From the NCBI GenBank assembly GCA_030765235.1, contig JAVCCW010000008.1:1-53252 (forward strand): a stretch of 53,252 nt of DNA, read 5' to 3'. The notes under the pieces were generated by a model. That model worked only from the letters and a program-made list of their open reading frames with translations, did not search any database and was not told the DNA's origin. Below, piece after piece: positions 41,907-50,610 of this stretch. Numbering within the stretch: position 1 is the stretch's first letter; each line of letters opens with the position of its first letter. The translations under genes were made by a program, and so were the position numbers. The stretch is from Candidatus Gorgyraea atricola. Lineage in GTDB: Bacteria; Omnitrophota; Gorgyraeia; Gorgyraeales; Gorgyraeaceae.

Positions 41907-43478
41907 ATGGAATCGAATATTAAGACGATCATCTCTGTAATAGAGGTCCTGGTTTTTATCCTGGTGTTTTTCGCGGGATATTTTATAAGAAAGTTCTTTT
42001 CTGAAAAACATCTGAGAGAGAACGAGGAGAGGACGAAAAAGATCTTAGAGGAGTCAAAGAAGGAGCTGGATAATAGAAAGAAAGAGCTTGAGCTTGAGGC
42101 AAGGGATTCAAAATATAAGGTCCGTTCAGATTTTGAGCGCGAGACAAAGGAAAAGCGCCTCGAGATCACAAATCTTGAAAAGAAGCTCTTGCAAAAAGAG
42201 GAAAATATCGATCGCAAAGTAGATATACTTGATAAGAAGGATGGGGATATCTCGAAGAGAGAAGGCCTTCTTGTGGGTAAAGAGAAGTCTATTGAAACGA
42301 GACAAAACGATCTTTCAAGGCTCATCGCGGAGGAAAGGCAAAAACTTCAGAGGATATCAGGCCTTAGCGTAGAAGAAGCAAAGAAACTCTTTTTGCGCAG
42401 GGTAGAAGATGATGCGCAGCAAGAGGCGCAGAAGCTTTTCAAGGAGATCCTGGACAGATCCAAGGAGTCTGCGAACAAGAAGGCAAAAGAGGTCTTATCA
42501 AGCGCTATACACAAATGCGCCGCAGAGCATGTCACTAATACCACTGTGTCTGTGGTGCCTCTTCCGAATGATGAGATGAAAGGAAGGATCATAGGAAGGG
42601 AAGGCAGAAACATAAGGGCTCTCGAGGTCGCCACAGGTATTGACGTGATCAACGATGATACTCCAGAGGCAGTAATACTTTCTGGTTTTGATATGGTAAA
42701 GCGCGAGATAGCCAGGGCAAGCCTTGAGCGACTTTTGCAGGACGGCAGGATTCATCCAGGCCGCATAGAAGAGGTCGTAGGCAAGGTAAAGCACGAGATG
42801 GATAATACCATAAAAGAAGAAGGCGAGCATACTATTTTTGAATTAGGCCTTCAGCGCGTGCATCCTGAGATCGTCAGGCTTATAGGTAGGCTGAAATACA
42901 GGACCAGTTATGGCCAGAATGCTTTACAGCACATGAAAGAGGTAAGCATTATCATGGCTGTTATGGCCGGGGAATTAAATCTGGACGTGACTCTGGCAAA
43001 ACGCATAGGGCTTTTGCATGATATAGGAAAGGCAGTTACTCACGAAGTAGAAGGCCCGCACGCTGAGATAGGCGCAAAGCTAGCAAAGAAATATGGCGAA
43101 TCTCAGGAGATCGTGAACGCGATCGCCTCTCACCACGAGGAAGAAGAGCCAAGCTCTATCTACGCCATACTTTTACAGGCTGCTGACACAGTCAGCGCGA
43201 CAAGGCCTGGCGCGCGAAGAGAGACGCTTGAGAACTACATAAAACGCCTTGAGAAATTAGAGGCTATAGCGGATTCGTTCAAGGGTGTTGAAAAGGCATA
43301 TGCTATACAGGCAGGCAGGGAGATAAGAGTAATGATCCAGCCAGACAGGGTCAGTGACCTGCAGGCAATAGGCCTTGCCAGAGAGATAAGTAAGAAAATA
43401 GAAGAAGGCCTTGAATACCCTGGTCAGATAAGGGTGACTGTGATCAGGGAGACGAGAGCGATAGAGTACGCAAAATAA
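41907..43478 (+). CDS. rny: Ribonuclease Y
   Basis: The start at 41907 follows AGGAGGTG; a GTG three codons earlier lies within that site. The protein has an N-terminal membrane helix (about 7-25), a long coiled coil (about 30-190), a KH domain with [12 protein letters not shown] near 210, and an HD domain with [12 protein letters not shown]. It starts mRNA decay at the membrane. rny followed by a ymdB-type gene is a widespread pair, seen here. Confidence 0.96.
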   Translation: MESNIKTIISVIEVLVFILVFFAGYFIRKFFSEKHLRENEERTKKILEESKKELDNRKKELELEARDSKYKVRSDFERETKEKRLEITNLEKKLLQKEENIDRKVDILDKKDGDISKREGLLVGKEKSIETRQNDLSRLIAEERQKLQRISGLSVEEAKKLFLRRVEDDAQQEAQKLFKEILDRSKESANKKAKEVLSSAIHKCAAEHVTNTTVSVVPLPNDEMKGRIIGREGRNIRALEVATGIDVINDDTPEAVILSGFDMVKREIARASLERLLQDGRIHPGRIEEVVGKVKHEMDNTIKEEGEHTIFELGLQRVHPEIVRLIGRLKYRTSYGQNALQHMKEVSIIMAVMAGELNLDVTLAKRIGLLHDIGKAVTHEVEGPHAEIGAKLAKKYGESQEIVNAIASHHEEEEPSSIYAILLQAADTVSATRPGARRETLENYIKRLEKLEAIADSFKGVEKAYAIQAGREIRVMIQPDRVSDLQAIGLAREISKKIEEGLEYPGQIRVTVIRETRAIEYAK

Positions 43479-43481
43479 AAT

Positions 43482-44276
43482 ATGAAAATTCTACTGATTG
43501 GTGACATAGTTGGTAGGCCTGGAAGAGAGGCTGTTAAGCGAATAGTGCCTGAGATTCGCAAGGATAGGTGTATAGATCTTGTCATTGCGAATGCTGAGAA
43601 TATTGCTGGCGGCTCAGGTCTTACTATTGATACTGCGGACGAGCTCTTAAACGCTAAAGTGGATGTATTGACTGCAGGAGATCATATATGGAAGAAAAAA
43701 GAGATATATGAGAAGTTAGAGAAAGATAAAAGGATCTTGCGGCCAGCAAATTATCCAGACGAATGTCCTGGTAGAGGGTCAACTGTTGTTAAACTGGGTT
43801 CTGGTAAAAAGGTAGGCGCGGTAAATGTGCTTGGCAGGGTTTTTATGAATAACATTGACGCGTGTCCTTTTAAGACCGCAGAAAGAAAAGTAAAAGAACT
43901 TTCTGAAGAGACAAAGATCATCCTGGTGGATATACACGCGGAAGCTACGAGCGAGAAAATAGCTTTAGGGAGATTTCTCGACGGAAAGGTAAGCGCGATA
44001 TTCGGGACCCACACGCATGTCCAGACAGCAGATGAGAAGATCCTGCCGTATGGAAGCGCTTATATAACAGATCTGGGCATGACAGGCGCTCAAGATTCAG
44101 TTATAGGTCGAAAGGTAGAGCCTATTGTAGAGCATTTTCTTACCTATATGCCAACGAAATTCGAGATGGCAGATAAGGATGTAGAGCTTCAGGGGGCGAT
44201 AGTTGAGGTAGATGAAAAGACAGGCAAGGCAGTCTCTATAGAAAGAGTGAAAGAAAAAATAGAAAGCTATTTATAA
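43482..44276 (+). CDS. YmdB-family metallophosphoesterase
   Basis: A calcineurin-like phosphoesterase of the TIGR00282/YmdB type (264 residues). KILLIGDIVGRPGRE, NAENIAGGSGLT, TAGDHIWKKKE and FGTHTHVQTADE carry the metal ligands. In Bacillus it hydrolyses 2',3'-cAMP. It begins three bases after rny, which is the usual context, and ends one base before xseA. Confidence 0.92.
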   Translation: MKILLIGDIVGRPGREAVKRIVPEIRKDRCIDLVIANAENIAGGSGLTIDTADELLNAKVDVLTAGDHIWKKKEIYEKLEKDKRILRPANYPDECPGRGSTVVKLGSGKKVGAVNVLGRVFMNNIDACPFKTAERKVKELSEETKIILVDIHAEATSEKIALGRFLDGKVSAIFGTHTHVQTADEKILPYGSAYITDLGMTGAQDSVIGRKVEPIVEHFLTYMPTKFEMADKDVELQGAIVEVDEKTGKAVSIERVKEKIESYL

Positions 44277-44277
44277 T

Positions 44278-45405
44278 ATGGTCAAAGAAGGAACCTTTGT
44301 ATACCAGGTAAGCGAATTAACCTCAGGCATAAGGACAGTTCTTGAGTCCTCTTTTTCCAATATATGGGTGGAAGGCGAGATCTCTAATTTTAAAAGTCAT
44401 TCATCAGGTCATTTTTATTTTACATTAAAGGATGACAGGAGTGAATTAAAATGCACATTTTTCAAAAATTGTAATGTAAAAAATAAATTTGAAATACAGG
44501 ATGGCATGCAGGTGATATGTTTTGGCAGGGTGAGTGTGTTTGAAAAGCGAGGCCAGTATCAGATGAATGTCATAAAGATGGAGCCCAAGGGCGTAGGGGC
44601 CTTGCAGCTGGCATTTGAACAATTAAAAGAGAGACTTTTTAAAGAAGGCCTGTTTGACCAGGCGCGCAAAAGACCAATACCAATGCTTCCGAACAGGATC
44701 GGTATAGTGACTTCTCCGACTGGCGCAGCTATCAGAGACATGCTTCATGTATTGGACAAGAGATTTTCAAATGTAGAAGTAGTGATAAATCCTGTAAAGG
44801 TGCAGGGCCAGGGAGCAAAAGAAGAGATAGTAAGGGCAATAGAGGGTTTTAATAAGCTGGGCAATATTGACGTAATGATAGTAGGACGAGGCGGCGGAAG
44901 CTTAGAAGATCTGTGGGCGTTTAATGAAGAGATAGTTGCCCGTGCCATACATGCTTCAAAGATACCTGTTATAAGCGCTGTGGGCCATGAGATAGACTGG
45001 ACGATCAGTGATTTTGTAGCAGACCTTAGGGCGCCAACACCTTCTGTGGCTGCAGAGCGCGCTATTGCGAATAAAGGGGAGATCGCTGAGAGATTGGAGA
45101 ATCTGGAAAGAAGGCTCAAGGAGTATCCTTTGAATATAGTAAAGGAATATGAGCAGCGATTAGATGATATAGAAGATGGATTGAGTCTGAGATTCAGGCA
45201 TTATATTGAGATCAAGGAAGGGAATTTTAGGCTGCTTTCTGAGAAATTAGAGATATTAAGCCCTCTGGGAATTTTAGGCCGCGGGTATAGCATTAGTTTT
45301 AAATTGCCAGAAGGAAAAGTCCTTAAAGACGTAAAATCTCTCAAGACAGGGGATATGATAGAGACGAGACTTTCAAAAGGAAACTTCAGAAGCAGAGTAG
45401 AGTAG
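44278..45405 (+). CDS. xseA: Exodeoxyribonuclease VII large subunit
   Basis: The N-terminal OB-fold includes VEGEISNFKSHSSGHFYFTLKD, and the catalytic core has PNRIGIVTSPTGAAIRDML, VGRGGGSLEDLWAFNEE and SAVGHEIDWTISDFVADLRAPTPS. At 375 residues it is shorter than the E. coli enzyme (456), lacking part of the coiled coil. The small subunit gene xseB lies 260 bases on, beyond a block of repeats. Confidence 0.95.
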   Translation: MVKEGTFVYQVSELTSGIRTVLESSFSNIWVEGEISNFKSHSSGHFYFTLKDDRSELKCTFFKNCNVKNKFEIQDGMQVICFGRVSVFEKRGQYQMNVIKMEPKGVGALQLAFEQLKERLFKEGLFDQARKRPIPMLPNRIGIVTSPTGAAIRDMLHVLDKRFSNVEVVINPVKVQGQGAKEEIVRAIEGFNKLGNIDVMIVGRGGGSLEDLWAFNEEIVARAIHASKIPVISAVGHEIDWTISDFVADLRAPTPSVAAERAIANKGEIAERLENLERRLKEYPLNIVKEYEQRLDDIEDGLSLRFRHYIEIKEGNFRLLSEKLEILSPLGILGRGYSISFKLPEGKVLKDVKSLKTGDMIETRLSKGNFRSRVE

Positions 45406-45416
45406 TCGAATGAGGA

Positions 45417-45452
45417 CATAAGTTACGAAAATCTATGATTTTCGTAACTTAT
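45417..45452. repeat. Hairpin before the 100-bp element
   Basis: ATAAGTTACGAAAATC pairs perfectly with GATTTTCGTAACTTAT across TAT. The same AAGTTACGAAAA/TTTTCGTAACTT sequence recurs as another hairpin near 45611-45642. Confidence 0.85.
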
Positions 45453-45466
45453 TAGTCCGAATTCGA

Positions 45467-45566
45467 CCCCGTTCCAAATTCTGAGTGATGCGCGATTTAT
45501 TTTTTGGAACTACTCGCGTACAATTCTGATAGGTTGTTTGATGATCTTTAAGAATTTGGAACGGGG
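45467..45566. repeat. 100-bp inverted-repeat element, copy C
   Basis: Perfect 16-bp terminal inverted repeat (CCCCGTTCCAAATTCT) and an interior about 90 percent like copy B by eye; exactly 100 bp. It separates xseA from xseB. Confidence 0.95.
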
Positions 45567-45570
45567 TTCA

Positions 45571-45656
45571 ATTCGCAGACGCCATTGGCATCTGCGATGC
45601 CAATGGCTACAAGTTACGAAAATTTTCAATTTTCGTAACTTGTCTGCTCATTGAAG
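45571..45656. repeat. Locus-specific hairpins between element C and xseB
   Basis: GCCATTGGCATC/GATGCCAATGGC and AAGTTACGAAAATT/AATTTTCGTAACTT stand inside an outer pair TTCAA-TTCGCAGAC / GTCTGCTCATTGAA. The same outer frame (CAAATTCGCAC ... GTGCTCATTTG) with a different interior follows copy B. Confidence 0.8.
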
Positions 45657-45665
45657 GGGGTTATA

Positions 45666-45887
45666 ATGGCAAAGGAATTAAAATTCGAAGAGATGATGAA
45701 AAATCTGGAGACAATCGTGAATGATTTAGAGAGTGGCGAGATGCCTCTGGATGAGTCATTGAAGAAATACGAGGATGGTGTTAAGCTTCTTCATCAATGC
45801 AGGAAGCGGCTAGACGAGACAAAACGCAAGGTCGAGGTCCTGGTTAAAAAAGGCGGCAAGCTTACAACGGAGCCATTCGAGGAATGA
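45666..45887 (+). CDS. xseB: Exodeoxyribonuclease VII small subunit
   Basis: A 73-residue helical protein; the start at 45666 follows GGGGG. KFEEMMKNLETIVNDLESGEMPLDESLKKYEDG and LLHQCRKRLDETKRKVE (each given in part) are the XseB signature. It binds XseA. Its stop overlaps ispA by four bases, the common xseB-ispA-dxs order. Confidence 0.95.
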   Translation: MAKELKFEEMMKNLETIVNDLESGEMPLDESLKKYEDGVKLLHQCRKRLDETKRKVEVLVKKGGKLTTEPFEE

Positions 45888-46666
45888 ACATCAAAAAATA
45901 TATTACGAATAAGAAAAAGGTTATAGATAAGGCATTGGATGGGTATTTGCCTTGCGCAACGACAAAGCCGGCAGTGATCCACAAGGCTATGAGGTATGCA
46001 GTGCTTCCGGGCGGGAAGAGGATACGGCCTATTTTGACTATTGCTAGTTTTGAGGCATGCGAGGGAAAAGGAAATGCTATTATGCCAGTCGCCTGCGCGA
46101 TAGAACTTATACATACGTATACGCTTATTCATGATGATCTGCCTTGCATGGATAATGATGATTATAGGCGTGGAAAATTGAGCTGCCATAAGAAATTCAA
46201 TGAGGCGATCGCGCTTTTGGCGGGAGATGCGCTATTGACACTGGGCTTTGAGTTAACAAGTAAGTCGGATATCGTAAAGGAAGTCTCAAGGGCCATAGGG
46301 AGCCAGGGCACTATAGGAGGCCAGGTCTTAGATATGGCCAAGGGTAAGAAGGATTTAGATTATGTTACAAGTCACAAGACAGGCGCGCTTTTTGAAGTTG
46401 CGCTAAAGGCCGGAGGCATGTTTAAAGGCGTTGGAAAGAAAAAACTAACCGCCCTTAGCAAGTTTGGTAGAGATATTGGTTTTACATTTCAACTCATAGA
46501 TGACCTGATAGATAAAGATGGTTATGTAAAAGTTTACGGGGCGCCTCACCTCAGAAAAATGACAGAGCTTTTGACAAGACGCGCAAAGGCCCACCTGGAT
46601 ATTTTTGGCAAAAAAGCCAAGATCTTACAGGAAATAGCAGATCTTATATTGAAAAGACATGACTAA
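45884..46666 (+). CDS. ispA: Polyprenyl (farnesyl/geranylgeranyl) diphosphate synthase
   Basis: Condenses IPP with allylic diphosphates. The first aspartate motif is HDDLPCMDNDD (DDxxxxD type, short-chain producing), the second FQLIDDLID. GGKRIRPILTIA and HKTGALFEVALKAGG also fit. At 260 residues it is shorter than the E. coli enzyme (299), mainly in the C-terminal part after the second motif. It overlaps dxs by eight bases. Confidence 0.93.
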   Translation: MNIKKYITNKKKVIDKALDGYLPCATTKPAVIHKAMRYAVLPGGKRIRPILTIASFEACEGKGNAIMPVACAIELIHTYTLIHDDLPCMDNDDYRRGKLSCHKKFNEAIALLAGDALLTLGFELTSKSDIVKEVSRAIGSQGTIGGQVLDMAKGKKDLDYVTSHKTGALFEVALKAGGMFKGVGKKKLTALSKFGRDIGFTFQLIDDLIDKDGYVKVYGAPHLRKMTELLTRRAKAHLDIFGKKAKILQEIADLILKRHD

Positions 46667-48551
46667 GTTGCTTGATAATATAAATAACCCAGTTGATTTA
46701 AAAAAGCTGAGCGTAGATGAATTGCCAGTTTTGACTCAGGAGTTAAGGGATGCTATTGTTGAGACAGTTTCCAATTCTGGCGGGCATCTTGCCTCGAGTC
46801 TTGGCGCGGCAGAGCTTATAACAGGCATACATTATTGTTTTAACGCGCCTGAAGACATTATTATATGGGATGTAGGGCATCAGGCATATGCGCATAAGCT
46901 GTTGACCGGCAGGAAGGACAGGTTTAAGACATTACGGCAGCTTGGGGGCCTGAGCGGATTTCCAAATAGATTTGAAAGCGAGTTTGATGTTTTTACTACA
47001 GGGCATGGATCTACGTCTATCTCTACCGCGCTTGGCATGGTCGCTGCCAGAGACCTGGAAAATAAATCGCATAGGGTGGTAGCTGTTATAGGTGACGCGT
47101 CTTTAGGAGGAGGCATGGCCTTTGAGGCGCTCAATCACGCGGGACATCTTCGCAAAAAATTTCTTGTAATACTTAATGACAATGAGATGAGCATATCTCG
47201 AAGCGTAGGCGCGTTAAGTAAATATTTAAATAGGATCATAACAGCCCCCAGATATAATAAGATCAGAAAAGATGTAGAGGCGCTTTTGAAACGCGTGCCA
47301 AGATTCGGTTTCGGGGTGATAAGGGCAGCCAGGCGATTAGAAGAAGGACTGAAGAGCCTTTTGGTGCCGGGTATGTTTTTTGAAGAATTAGGATTTAGGT
47401 ATTTTGGCCCCATTGATGGCAATGATGTGCGCGCGGTAGTCAGCACATTGAAGAATATAATCAATATGAATGAGCCAGTACTCTTGCATGTATTGACAAA
47501 AAAAGGCAAAGGTTATTCGTATGCGGAAGACGTGCCTGAAAAATTTCACGGCGTGGGAGCATTTGACGTGGCTACTGGCGCGAAAAAGCCAGCCAAAGAG
47601 AATTTTACCAATACATTTGGCGAAGCAATGATAGATGCCGCAAAAGCAAATAATAAGATCATTGCTATAACTGCCGCGATGCCAGAAGGTACAGGCCTGG
47701 ATAGATTTGCAAGTATCTTCCCTGATAGATTTTTTGATGTTGGTATGGCAGAGCAGCATGCAGTGGGTTTTGCGGCAGGCCTGGCAAGCGCAGGACTAAA
47801 GCCAGTCGTAGCGGTGTATTCTACTTTTTTGCAGCGTTCTTACGACCAGATAATACACGACGTGTGCCTGCAGAATCTCAATGTGATATTTATGCTGGAC
47901 CGGTCAGGTATTGTGGGTGAAGACGGGCCCACGCATCACGGCGTGTTTGATATCTCGTATTTAAGGAATATGCCAAATATGGTAGTGATGGCGCCTAAGG
48001 ATGAAGAAGAATTAAAAGAGATGCTTAAGTTTGCTATTTCCTATAATGATGGACCCATTGCTATCAGGTATCCCAGGGGAGGGAGCTATCGTGCCGAAAA
48101 AGCCGAGGTCCAGCCTCGGCTTTTTGAAAAGCCGAGGCTGGACCTCGGCTTTGGTAAAGGAGAGATATTGAGGGAAGGCAAGGATGTTACGTTGTTATGT
48201 GTTGGCTATATGTCTCGTGTTGCCTTGCACGCGGCAGAATTATTATCATCTCAAGGTGTGGATTGCGAAGTTATAAATGCCAGATTTATCAAGCCATTAG
48301 ACCTGGAATTAATATTAAACTCTATTTCAAAGACAGGGAGACTCTTTACAATCGAAGAAGGTATAGCGAGCGGGGGTTTTGGCTCTTTTGTTTCAGAATC
48401 TCTTATTGATAAGGCGCGGAAAAAGGTTATAATGGAGACAATAGGGCTTCCAGATAGATTTATTGAACATGGGGATAGAGACATTTTATTGGATAAATAT
48501 GGACTTTCCGCAGAGCGTATCAAGGAAAAGGTATTATTGTGCCTAAAGTAG
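46659..48551 (+). CDS. dxs: 1-Deoxy-D-xylulose-5-phosphate synthase, with a palindrome-coded insert
   Basis: First enzyme of the MEP isoprenoid pathway; thiamine diphosphate and Mg dependent. HLASSLGAAELITGIHY, VGHQAYAHKLLTGR, the TPP/Mg motif VIGDASLGGGMAFEALNHAG with NDNEMSIS, and the transketolase-type VGMAEQHAVGFAAGLA are present. Between YPRGGSYRAE and GFGKGEILREG the protein has about 18 extra residues (AEVQPRLFEKPRLDL) encoded by a perfect 54-bp palindrome. This falls at the surface linker before the C-terminal domain, so function is probably kept. It overlaps korD by 13 bases. Confidence 0.95.
   Translation: MTKLLDNINNPVDLKKLSVDELPVLTQELRDAIVETVSNSGGHLASSLGAAELITGIHYCFNAPEDIIIWDVGHQAYAHKLLTGRKDRFKTLRQLGGLSGFPNRFESEFDVFTTGHGSTSISTALGMVAARDLENKSHRVVAVIGDASLGGGMAFEALNHAGHLRKKFLVILNDNEMSISRSVGALSKYLNRIITAPRYNKIRKDVEALLKRVPRFGFGVIRAARRLEEGLKSLLVPGMFFEELGFRYFGPIDGNDVRAVVSTLKNIINMNEPVLLHVLTKKGKGYSYAEDVPEKFHGVGAFDVATGAKKPAKENFTNTFGEAMIDAAKANNKIIAITAAMPEGTGLDRFASIFPDRFFDVGMAEQHAVGFAAGLASAGLKPVVAVYSTFLQRSYDQIIHDVCLQNLNVIFMLDRSGIVGEDGPTHHGVFDISYLRNMPNMVVMAPKDEEELKEMLKFAISYNDGPIAIRYPRGGSYRAEKAEVQPRLFEKPRLDLGFGKGEILREGKDVTLLCVGYMSRVALHAAELLSSQGVDCEVINARFIKPLDLELILNSISKTGRLFTIEEGIASGGFGSFVSESLIDKARKKVIMETIGLPDRFIEHGDRDILLDKYGLSAERIKEKVLLCLK
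48099..48152 (+). repeat. In-frame palindrome inside dxs (GCCGAGG family)
   Basis: Two perfect 26-base arms with a two-base loop, total 54 bases, exactly 18 codons. Each arm is itself a small hairpin (GCCGAGG-TCCAG-CCTCGGC). The sequence CTGGACCTCGGCTTT is shared with the giant palindrome at 20628-20747. Confidence 0.95.
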
Positions 48552-48745
48552 AGATAGGTAGAGAAAAATGTAAAGGCTGCAGGCTTTGCGTGGTATTTTG
48601 TCCCAAGGCCTGCATTGAATCAGACGACTCTATTAATAAAAGAGGGGCTAATCCGGTTTTGTTTATAGATAAAGATAAGAAATGCACAGGATGTGGTTTT
48701 TGCGCGATTGTATGCCCGGACCTGTGCATAACAGTGTATAAATGA
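48539..48745 (+). CDS. korD: 2-Oxoacid:ferredoxin oxidoreductase, delta (ferredoxin) subunit
   Basis: A 68-residue protein with two 4Fe-4S motifs, CKGCRLCVVFCPKAC and CTGCGFCAIVCPDLC. The start codon is GTG inside the end of dxs. It passes electrons from the TPP subunit to ferredoxin. It opens the kor operon D-A-B-C, and a 50-bp palindrome separates it from korA. Confidence 0.92.
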   Translation: MPKVEIGREKCKGCRLCVVFCPKACIESDDSINKRGANPVLFIDKDKKCTGCGFCAIVCPDLCITVYK

Positions 48746-48747
48746 TT

Positions 48748-48797
48748 CCTTCTTCCTCTGTAGGCCGGGTTTAAACCCGGCCTACAGAGGAAGAAGG
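48748..48797. repeat. TTTAAA-centred palindrome, copy 4
   Basis: Perfect 25-base arms. The core here is GGCCGGGTTTAAACCCGGCC, with compensating changes in both arms against the other copies; outer CCTTCTTCCTCTGTA is site-specific. It lies between korD and korA, and its right tip AGAAGG adds to the korA leader. Confidence 0.97.
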
Positions 48798-48809
48798 TTA
48801 GGTGAGACA

Positions 48810-49901
48810 ATGGCTAAAAAAGTATTGATGTGTGGTAATGAGGTTTTGGCAGAGGCTGCGATAATGGCAGGATGCAGGTTTTACGCCGGCTACCCTATTA
48901 CTCCGCAAAATGAACTTCCAGCTTACATGTCGAGGCGCATGCCAGAATCAGGAGGCGTGTTTATGCAGTCAGAGAGTGAAATTTCCGCCATCAATATGGT
49001 CTTTGGCGCGTCACTTATAGGCGCGAGGGCAATGACATCTTCTTCAAGCCCAGGCATCAGCCTTAAGCAGGAAGGCATATCGTATCTTGCTGGCTGTGAA
49101 CTTCCTGCAGTAATAGTAAATGTAATGAGAGGCGGACCTGGCCTTGGGAATATAGCGCCGAGTCAAAGTGATTATTTTCAGGCTACAAGGGGCGGAGGCC
49201 ATGGCGATTATCGTCAGATAGTGCTGGCGCCAGCCTCGTTGCAGGAGATAGTGGATTTGACTGTGCTTTCGTTTGATCTAGCAGATCAATACAGGATGCC
49301 TGTTATGATTTTAAGCGATGGTATTTTGGGGCAGATGATGGAGCCGGTGATATTAGAGACAAGAGACAAGGGACAAGGGACCCCGAACCAGTCGCTTCGC
49401 TCCAGTACGGGGCAGGCAAAAAAGGATTGGGTCTTGGATGGATGTAAAGGCAGGAAGCCGCGGGTGATAAAGTCGCTTTTGTTGGGTGATGGCGAATTAG
49501 AAAGATTTAATGAGAAACTGCAGAAAAGATATGAAGAGATTAAAGAAAAAGAGGTGCGTTGCGAGATCTTGCACGGAGATGATAGTGAGATCATGATAGT
49601 CAGTTATGGCACGACCAGCAGGATCTGCAGGAGCGTTGTTGAAAAACTTCGCAGTGACGGAAAAAAAATAGGCATGGTCAGGCCCTTGACCCTGTGGCCT
49701 TTCCCAGAGAAACAATTGAAAGAGTTAGCCGAAAAGATTGAAAAATTTTTAGTAGTAGAGATGAACTGCGGACAAATGGTGGAAGACGTCAAGCTTGGCA
49801 TAGACTGTAAGCGCTCAGTTTATTTTTATGGACGTTCAGGCGGCGGGGTCCCTACAGAGGAAGACATAATCAGTTATATTTATGAAAAAAATATTCTGTA
49901 A
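48810..49901 (+). CDS. korA: 2-Oxoacid:ferredoxin oxidoreductase, alpha subunit
   Basis: Probably 2-oxoglutarate specific (KorA/VorB group). CRFYAGYPITPQNELPAYM, FMQSESEISAINMVFGASLIG (in part), GGPGLGNIAPSQSDYFQ and RMPVMILSDGILGQMMEPV are typical. After VILE there is an unusual segment TRDKGQGTPNQSLRSSTGQ encoded by GGGACAA repeats and a small CCCCG/CGGGG hairpin; related proteins go nearly straight to the W-x-L-x-G-x-KGRKP motif, present here as WVLDGCKGRKP. It overlaps korB by 20 bases. Confidence 0.93.
   Translation: MAKKVLMCGNEVLAEAAIMAGCRFYAGYPITPQNELPAYMSRRMPESGGVFMQSESEISAINMVFGASLIGARAMTSSSSPGISLKQEGISYLAGCELPAVIVNVMRGGPGLGNIAPSQSDYFQATRGGGHGDYRQIVLAPASLQEIVDLTVLSFDLADQYRMPVMILSDGILGQMMEPVILETRDKGQGTPNQSLRSSTGQAKKDWVLDGCKGRKPRVIKSLLLGDGELERFNEKLQKRYEEIKEKEVRCEILHGDDSEIMIVSYGTTSRICRSVVEKLRSDGKKIGMVRPLTLWPFPEKQLKELAEKIEKFLVVEMNCGQMVEDVKLGIDCKRSVYFYGRSGGGVPTEEDIISYIYEKNIL
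49356..49420 (+). repeat. GGGACAA repeat and hairpin inside korA
   Basis: GAGACAAGAGACAAGGGAC is followed by CCCCG ... CGGGG. It is read in frame and shares the GGGACAAGGGACAA word with rnfC. Confidence 0.75.
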
Positions 49902-50610
49902 GCCAAACAGCATGAGAGATATATCTACCCATTATTGCGCTGGATGCGGTCATGGTATAGTGCATCGTCTTGTCTGCGAGGCAATAGATGATCTTGGTAT
50001 AAGGGAAAAAGTCATAGGCATTGCGCCTGTTGGCTGCGCAGTTATAGCATATGACTACTGGGATTTTGATGTGACAGAGGCAGCGCACGGCAGGGTGCCA
50101 GCAGTTGCTACAGGTATAAAAAGGATGAGTCCTGAGAATATAGTGTTTGGATATCAGGGAGACGGGGACCTCGCGGCAATAGGCACAGCAGAGATCGTGC
50201 ACGCGGCAAACAGGGGAGAGAACATAACCATTATCTTTGTCAATAACGCGGTTTACGGGATGACAGGCGGCCAGATGGCGCCGACCACGATGCTTGGACA
50301 AAAAACAGCTACTTCACCTTTTGGCAGGGATCAGAAACGAGATGGTTTTCCACTCAAGGTATGCGAACTCATATCTACACTGCCAGGTGTTTCATATGCA
50401 GAGAGGGTGTCCACGCATTCTCCTCAAAATATTTTAAAGGCAAAAAGAGCGATAAAAAAGGCGTTTCAAAGTCAGCTTGATGGTCAGGGCCTTTCTATTG
50501 TTGAAGTGCTTTCAGCATGCCCTACTTATCTAGGACTTTCATCTGAAGAGGCTGTCAAGTGGATGGGCGAGACCATGATAAAAGAATATCCTTTGGGAGT
50601 ATTTAAGTGA
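49882..50610 (+). CDS. korB: 2-Oxoacid:ferredoxin oxidoreductase, beta (TPP) subunit
   Basis: The TPP-binding subunit. THYCAGCGHGIVHRLV at the N-terminus and GYQGDGDLAAIGTAEIVHAA with FVNNAVYGMTGGQMAPTT hold the cofactor and Mg. Cysteines near residues 19-22 fit a 4Fe-4S site. Length 242 is normal. It overlaps korC by four bases. Confidence 0.95.
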   Translation: MKKIFCKPNSMRDISTHYCAGCGHGIVHRLVCEAIDDLGIREKVIGIAPVGCAVIAYDYWDFDVTEAAHGRVPAVATGIKRMSPENIVFGYQGDGDLAAIGTAEIVHAANRGENITIIFVNNAVYGMTGGQMAPTTMLGQKTATSPFGRDQKRDGFPLKVCELISTLPGVSYAERVSTHSPQNILKAKRAIKKAFQSQLDGQGLSIVEVLSACPTYLGLSSEEAVKWMGETMIKEYPLGVFK

